This document shows positions 14,109 to 19,214 of a stretch of 19,214 bases of DNA, piece by piece. The stretch covers positions 1 to 19,214 of the forward strand of contig JACDDG010000006.1 of the NCBI GenBank assembly GCA_013817115.1, in the 5' to 3' direction. A program made the translations under genes and the position numbers. Within the stretch, counting starts at the first letter, position 1. Each line of letters starts with the position of its first letter. Source of the DNA: Parachlamydiaceae bacterium. Lineage in GTDB: Bacteria > Chlamydiota > Chlamydiia > Chlamydiales > Parachlamydiaceae. The notes below the pieces were generated by a model that saw only the letters and a program-made list of their open reading frames with translations, did not search any database and was not told the origin of the DNA.

Positions 14109-15053
14109 ATGACAAAAAAAAATATGATTTTAGCCTTATTCATGGCTTTAGCATCACCTCTGGCTGCTACACCTGCAGAAGGAATTAATTATCCTGCTAG
14201 CACCAAACCGATTCAAATTCAAGGTTCTTCAACTCCCGCAACCCACTCCACAATTCAAAATGCACACAACTCTATAACAGGCCCAACAGGCCCAACAGGC
14301 CCAAGAGGCCCAAGAGGAAGACAAGGACCAGAGGGAGACATTGGACCTAGAGGCGCAGAAGGCAATGATGGCCATGATGGCGCAGACGGCCATGACGGTA
14401 TTGACGGTACTGATGGTGTTAACGGAGTTGACGGCACCAACGGACTTGACGGAGAACGTGGACCTAGGGGACGACGAGGTAATGACGGAGCACAAGGAGA
14501 AGCTGGCCCTGCAGGGGCTGATGGAGCCCCTGGCCCGATGGGGCTTCAAGGGCCTGTAGGCCCTGCCGGGGCAACAGGACCTACAGGAGCAGCTGGAGAA
14601 ACCGGTCCAGCGGCAGTTGCTTCGTTTGGCGATTTTTATGCACAAACGACATTTGATAATCCAAATCCAATTTTACCAAGTGAGACCTTAAAATTTTCAA
14701 GTATTGGAAATAATTCTGGAGGAATCGTTGTAGACCCTTATTCAAATAATGACACATTTGTATTGCCCGTTCCAGGAGCATACCTAGTCCTATTTCAAGC
14801 AAATGTAGCTGAAGCTGGCGCTCAACTAGTACTAGCCCTGGATAGAGGATGTGGATATGATGAAATTTCTGCAAGTAGAATTAGCTCTGCAGTTGGACCA
14901 ACACAGATTGTCGGGATGTACATCGTTAGAACAAGAGGTTTTAACGAAAGAATTCAGGTAAGAAATGCTGAAACAAGCCTTGTTCCAATTACACTGACAG
15001 TTAATTCCGGAAGTCCTTTTTCCGCGCACGTTTTGATTACTCAGTTGCAATAA
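14109..15053 (+). CDS. Exported collagen-like protein with C-terminal beta-rich head domain
   Basis: From ATG 14109 (AGGAG at 14097-14101; the upstream in-frame ATG at 14076 lies in a hairpin) the protein has 314 residues. Order: signal peptide about 1-23, a linker of about 35 residues, then 37 uninterrupted Gly-X-Y triplets (residues 58-168, bases 14280-14612). Its ends are Pro/Arg rich (GPTGPTGPRGPRG; GPAGATGPTG) and its middle is Asp/Asn rich (GHDGADGHDGIDGTDG). Residues 169-314 form a beta-rich domain (VPGAYLVLFQANV; IVGMYIVRTRGF) like the C1q/BclA-type heads that trimerise such proteins. Bacterial proteins of this type are fibres on the cell or spore surface, often adhesive. There is no LPXTG or obvious anchor, fitting a Gram-negative cell. 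Surface location and trimer are inferred. Confidence 0.85.
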   Translation: MTKKNMILALFMALASPLAATPAEGINYPASTKPIQIQGSSTPATHSTIQNAHNSITGPTGPTGPRGPRGRQGPEGDIGPRGAEGNDGHDGADGHDGIDGTDGVNGVDGTNGLDGERGPRGRRGNDGAQGEAGPAGADGAPGPMGLQGPVGPAGATGPTGAAGETGPAAVASFGDFYAQTTFDNPNPILPSETLKFSSIGNNSGGIVVDPYSNNDTFVLPVPGAYLVLFQANVAEAGAQLVLALDRGCGYDEISASRISSAVGPTQIVGMYIVRTRGFNERIQVRNAETSLVPITLTVNSGSPFSAHVLITQLQ

Positions 15054-15067
15054 CTGTTTTGAATTGA

Positions 15068-15151
15068 GGGACAACAGGCATGGTAAGGGCAACAGGGACT
15101 AGAGACATAAAACCTCTTTCTTCTTTGAATTCCGAAACCGCCTGTTGTTCC
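15068..15151. repeat. Inverted repeat downstream of the collagen-like gene
   Basis: GGGACAACAGGC (15068-15079) is complementary, with one G-T pair, to GCCTGTTGTTCC (15140-15151) across a 60-nt loop. It starts 14 nt after the stop. It may act as a 3' structure, though the loop is long for a terminator. Confidence 0.4.
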
Positions 15152-15225
15152 TGCTATTTTCATGGACCTGCTATTCCTACAACTCTTCTCCCTTAACCAT
15201 TTACCTTCTTTTTTTTTCTGCCATT

Positions 15226-15234
15226 TGCTATAAT
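15226..15234 (+). promoter_or_regulatory. Extended -10 promoter (TGCTATAAT)
   Basis: A perfect TATAAT at 15229-15234 preceded by TGC gives an extended -10 element; a T-rich tract lies at the -35 position. It would drive the 66-aa ORF and possibly read on into groEL. Confidence 0.6.
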
Positions 15235-15321
15235 TAATTCAACGCGTAAGACGATAGATTGCAGACCTGAGTCTTCGTCAAAAATTTTCTTTATTATTTT
15301 GTTGAAACGGAGACGCTTCTC

Positions 15322-15522
15322 ATGCCACTAGAACAGAGAAAAGAAGACCTAAAAAATCAATTTCCTCCTTTCCTTTTTGTTCTTAAGGAAGGGCCTAAAT
15401 TTAACAAAAATTTATTCGACTACTCTTTATGTATGATGCAAATCAAACCTGAAGGCTTCAAGAATTACGACTCAAAAATCATTATCAATTCTCGAAACAA
15501 GTATGACAGCAAAATTGGATAG
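15322..15522 (+). CDS. Small hypothetical protein, 66 aa
   Basis: I do not recognise this protein and it is not a GroES. The ATG at 15322 has GGAG 9 nt upstream (15309-15312) and a strong extended -10 promoter about 90 nt before. The product is basic and hydrophilic, with an aromatic-rich centre (FPPFLFVLKEGPKF) and a C-terminal YDSKII...YDSKIG repeat of the YDSKI word. There is no signal peptide or membrane segment. It ends 192 nt before groEL, which has its own promoter. It may be real or the remnant of a longer gene; composition alone does not decide. Confidence 0.4.
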   Translation: MPLEQRKEDLKNQFPPFLFVLKEGPKFNKNLFDYSLCMMQIKPEGFKNYDSKIIINSRNKYDSKIG

Positions 15523-15614
15523 AATTTTCGACCAATTAGTGTGCCTCTTAGCGACAACTTACTAAATCCAATGAAGCCTTAAAAAAGAAAGGTGGATCCA
15601 TACACATATCCTCC

Positions 15615-15644
15615 TTGCACAATTCCCTACAATTCGTCTAAAAT
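15615..15644 (+). promoter_or_regulatory. Probable promoter of the solitary groEL
   Basis: TTGCAC (15615-15620), an 18-nt spacer and TAAAAT (15639-15644). I find no CIRCE inverted repeat (TTAGCACTC-N9-GAGTGCTAA) in the leader, so HrcA control of the usual kind is not evident. Confidence 0.5.
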
Positions 15645-15699
15645 GATAACTTCAACGCATAAAGATTACGATGCGCTCACAAATGAACTCTAAAACTAA

Positions 15700-17328
<1,629 letters not shown>

Positions 17329-17337
17329 GTTAAATGC

Positions 17338-17387
17338 GAGATAACAAGAACTAATAATACTTTTTTGTTTATTGCTCTTGTTATCTC
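17338..17387 (+). terminator. 12-bp inverted repeat after groEL
   Basis: GAGATAACAAGA (17338-17349) pairs perfectly with TCTTGTTATCTC (17376-17387); the 26-nt loop includes a T6 run. It lies 28 nt after the groEL stop. No U-tract follows the right arm, so termination may be weak. Confidence 0.5.
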
Positions 17388-17478
17388 TGATTTATACATT
17401 TTTTTCGTTCTTTTGCTCCCCTTAAACATGGTTTACCGTAGAACACAAATCAATTTTTACACATACAATGGAGACATT

Positions 17479-18288
17479 ATGAATTTTCCAGCAACGTTTA
17501 ATTTGTCAAATGTTACTGATAATCGATTGACTCAACGCGAGAAAAACTGGGAAAATAATTTTGAAAAAAACAGAGAAGCATTTTCTATAATAATTTCAGA
17601 AGGAATTTTTAAAAAAGTTATTGTAAAAATGGAAGAAACTTTTAATGACTTCTATCTGAAAGAACCTAGTTATGCAGCTCCTTTAACAACCAATTTTTCT
17701 TTTGAGATTGTAAAACTTAAAGATGCATTAGCTTTAAAAGAGTTGGCTCTGGATGGTGCAGAACTTTCTCCATTCAAAGAATGGTTTGAGAGATTTTCTC
17801 TTCCGAACCAAAAAATTAATAAAGACATTGATCGTTTTAAATCTTCCAGTATATTTTCTAAAAATCTAAATGGAATTGATCGTGAATACTTTCAAGAAAT
17901 GATGGCTCTGGTTGGTCGATCAGTGCAAATTCATTTAAAGAGGTCGTTTCAAGAACTAACATCATTACCTGAAAATTCTTATTTGAAAGCAGAAGTTAAA
18001 TGGCATCGAAAAGCAGAACAATTAATACCTGGTGCTTCGGATTTTCGTGACAATAGTATTGAAGTGAAAATTTGGAAAGAACAACTTGAAACAAAACAGC
18101 TTGGAACCATCACCTCAATAGGCTCTAGTGCTTTAATGAAGGAAAGAGAAATTCGACGGAAAACGCAATCCAAGAGACAAATACTGTATGTTGTTGGAGG
18201 TGTAGCACTGTTTGCTTTTATTCTTTTTATTATGTCGCGTGTGCAAATTAAGTTTAAAGATATGAGTTTAAGGATAAATCAGCCTTAA
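17479..18288 (+). CDS. Hypothetical protein with single C-terminal transmembrane anchor
   Basis: From ATG 17479 (GGAG at 17470-17473, 5 nt upstream) it has 269 residues; the longer frame from 17365 would add a hydrophobic stretch read from the groEL terminator and is disfavoured. I recognise no domain. About 230 residues are hydrophilic, rich in Lys/Glu/Phe and predicted mostly helical (LTQREKNWENNFEKNREAF; EREIRRKTQSKRQ). One membrane segment follows at about 235-255 (ILYVVGGVALFAFILFIMSRV) and a short basic tail, an arrangement like tail-anchored proteins. Basic residues just before the segment suggest the large domain stays cytosolic, unless the protein is secreted. Composition is more A+T rich than in the AST operon. 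It is convergent with the Inc-like gene. Confidence 0.7.
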   Translation: MNFPATFNLSNVTDNRLTQREKNWENNFEKNREAFSIIISEGIFKKVIVKMEETFNDFYLKEPSYAAPLTTNFSFEIVKLKDALALKELALDGAELSPFKEWFERFSLPNQKINKDIDRFKSSSIFSKNLNGIDREYFQEMMALVGRSVQIHLKRSFQELTSLPENSYLKAEVKWHRKAEQLIPGASDFRDNSIEVKIWKEQLETKQLGTITSIGSSALMKEREIRRKTQSKRQILYVVGGVALFAFILFIMSRVQIKFKDMSLRINQP

Positions 18289-18289
18289 A

Positions 18290-18383
18290 AGCCCTAACGG
18301 GGACGGCCCTGTCCTTAGCCCATAGTTTGCACCTCCTGCGCTGCACTTTGGGCTAAGGGACAGGGGCCGTCTCCATTGGGGCT
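18290..18383. repeat. Long GC-rich imperfect hairpin (arms ~42 nt)
   Basis: The left arm 18290-18331 (AGCCCTAACGGGGACGGCC...TTTGCA) is complementary to 18342-18383 (TGCACTTTGGG...TTGGGGCT) with a few mismatches and single-base bulges; the loop is 10 nt (CCTCCTGCGC). It starts 2 nt after the stop of the tail-anchored protein gene. The GC-rich core contrasts with its surroundings. It may be a terminator, but it looks more like a mobile palindromic repeat. Confidence 0.75.
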
Positions 18384-18421
18384 CTAAGGCTATTCTCTGT
18401 TAAAAAAAAGCCGAAAAGAAC

Positions 18422-18475
18422 AATTATTCGTAACTTCTCAAAAACTCTCAAATTTTTGAGAAGTTACGAATAATT
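18422..18475. terminator. Perfect 23-bp palindromic stem, bidirectional terminator between convergent genes
   Basis: The arm 18422-18444 (AATTATTCGTAACTTCTCAA plus AAA) is exactly complementary to 18453-18475; the loop is 8 nt. The A/T runs near the loop are symmetrical. The stop codon of the minus-strand gene (18474-18476) overlaps the right arm, so the fold covers the very end of that gene. Confidence 0.7.
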
Positions 18476-18866
18476 AAGGTCGTGGAGTCCCGAGGACCGT
18501 TCCTACATAAAATCCTATGCATGCAACAGCAATACATCTAAATAATTTAGTCGCAATCGCTGCAATAATTATAGCTCCGATCACTGCTAACTTTACTGCT
18601 AAAGATTGCATCGTGAAAAGTTCAACTCCAGACTTAAATATTTTTCCGCCTAGTGTTGCCCCTAATAAAGTGGACCCCACTGCAATAAACGGATGAGAAA
18701 ATAGGGCCGCAAAAAATGCAGTTCCAACAAAGATTGTTTTTCCTTCAACAGTACTCAACTGAGCAGGTACATCTTTCAATTTTGCAAAAAAATTAGACAT
18801 AATTGTAGAAACTGTGCCAAAAATCGAGTGGCCTTGACCACTATAATTTGTTGAAGTTAAATTCAT
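18474..18866 (-). CDS. Small membrane protein with paired hydrophobic lobes; Inc-like candidate
   Basis: The 130-residue protein has no recognisable enzyme domain. A polar N-terminus (1-40) lacks a signal peptide. Two hydrophobic regions follow: about 45-74 (TIFVGTAFFAALF...GSTLLGATLGG) and 89-126, the second itself nearly split by KLFRC at 108-111. Closely paired hydrophobic lobes with a short turn are the hallmark of chlamydial inclusion-membrane (Inc) proteins, which are type III effectors. Gly/Ala-rich helices would equally fit an ordinary small inner-membrane protein. The start at 18866 is supported by AAGGG on the minus strand about 7 nt upstream. It stands alone and faces the tail-anchored gene across two hairpins. 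The Inc assignment depends on the host being a chlamydia. Confidence 0.65.
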   Translation of the reverse strand: MNLTSTNYSGQGHSIFGTVSTIMSNFFAKLKDVPAQLSTVEGKTIFVGTAFFAALFSHPFIAVGSTLLGATLGGKIFKSGVELFTMQSLAVKLAVIGAIIIAAIATKLFRCIAVACIGFYVGTVLGTPRP

Positions 18867-19124
18867 ATTAATCCCTTAATTTAAAAAAATTGCTAACCAT
18901 CTAGAACAACTAGATTGATATCCTTGATTTCCAGCAAGACGATCCCAGTCTTACCTCAACACACGTCATTCAATCATACTAGCGCTACTTGATTCTACAT
19001 TAAAAGTCATTTTTTTCCTCCTGTTTTTTTAACATGACTTTTTTACTAGATGTGACTTGCGTCCACAGAAAATAACACCTACCAGTTAAATGTAGAAAGT
19101 GGTGATGGCATTAAAGAGAATCTG
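18867..19124. other. Intergenic region upstream of the Inc-like gene, with nested short inverted repeats
   Basis: No coding frame is supported. AAAAGTCAT (19002-19010) is complementary to ATGACTTTT (19034-19042), and TCTACATT (18994-19001) to AATGTAGA (19089-19096), so the two pairs are nested. The loop holds a TTTTTTTCCTCCTG tract. The RBS of the minus-strand gene (AAGGG) lies at about 18874-18878. A promoter for that gene must lie here, but I cannot fix one. Confidence 0.4.
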
Positions 19125-19214
19125 TTAATTATACCGAAGTGCGTCCAAATTTTGGATTTTGGCAAAGAGAAAGCTCCCGCGATTAAGCGATCAAAAACGA
19201 CCCCATATTAATAT
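19125..19214 (-). repeat. Interspersed repeat element, copy C, cut by the window end
   Basis: Read on the minus strand, this repeats the hairpin half and first 55-bp unit of the element at 1600-1763: TTTTTGATCGCTTAATCGCG, then GGGAGCTTTCTCTTTGCC, then the TTGGACGCACTTCGGTATAA end. The orientation is opposite to copy A. The remaining hairpin arm lies beyond the window. Confidence 0.85.

Noticed and set aside
14229..14645. 138-codon minus-strand frame opposite the collagen tract
   Set aside because: It is the mirror of the Gly-X-Y codon repeat; its Ser/Cys-rich composition follows from the repeat and it has no start signal.
17365..17478. Upstream extension of the tail-anchored protein gene, which would add a hydrophobic N-terminus
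   Set aside because: It starts inside the groEL terminator hairpin without an RBS, whereas ATG 17479 has GGAG at a fitting distance.

Overview
The window looks like a chromosomal segment of a low-GC, Gram-negative, host-associated bacterium, most likely an amoeba-associated member of the Chlamydiae (Parachlamydia/Protochlamydia/Waddlia-like). The clues are an extra, divergent GroEL without groES, a small protein with paired hydrophobic lobes like inclusion-membrane (Inc) proteins, a protein with a single C-terminal membrane anchor, and compact TTGACT/TATAAA-type promoters. This is inference: no 16S rRNA gene is present, and Legionellales cannot be excluded.

Layout: 1-558 is mostly non-coding repeat DNA with a long imperfect inverted repeat. 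A DedA membrane protein follows (559-1170), then a small minus-strand gene (1232-1447) and an interspersed repeat element (1600-1763). Next comes a five-gene, tightly overlapping operon (1861-8340). It encodes an M20 metallohydrolase, a class III aminotransferase, AstA, AstD and AstB. Together these cover the arginine succinyltransferase (AST) route from arginine to glutamate, with the M20 enzyme apparently in place of the usual AstE (an M14-type desuccinylase). A 680-bp non-coding stretch follows with a REP-like hairpin, a partial repeat copy and a 169-bp imperfect palindrome.

The middle part holds a secreted protein with a glycosyltransferase-like motif (9023-9982), a membrane fatty-acid desaturase with a coiled-coil tail (10244-11365), tRNA-Cys (11747-11818), rsmI (11848-12669), a FadL/OmpP1-type outer-membrane channel (12720-14000) and an exported collagen-like protein (14109-15053).

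The last part holds a 66-residue orphan ORF, the solitary GroEL (15715-17310), a tail-anchored protein of unknown function (17479-18288), two strong inverted repeats between convergent genes, and an Inc-like membrane protein on the minus strand (18474-18866). The window ends inside a second, inverted copy of the interspersed repeat seen at 1600-1763.

Functionally, the AST operon would let the cell use host arginine as carbon, nitrogen and glutamate source. The FadL-like channel and the desaturase could handle and remodel exogenous lipid. The collagen-like and Inc-like proteins are candidates for surface or host interaction.
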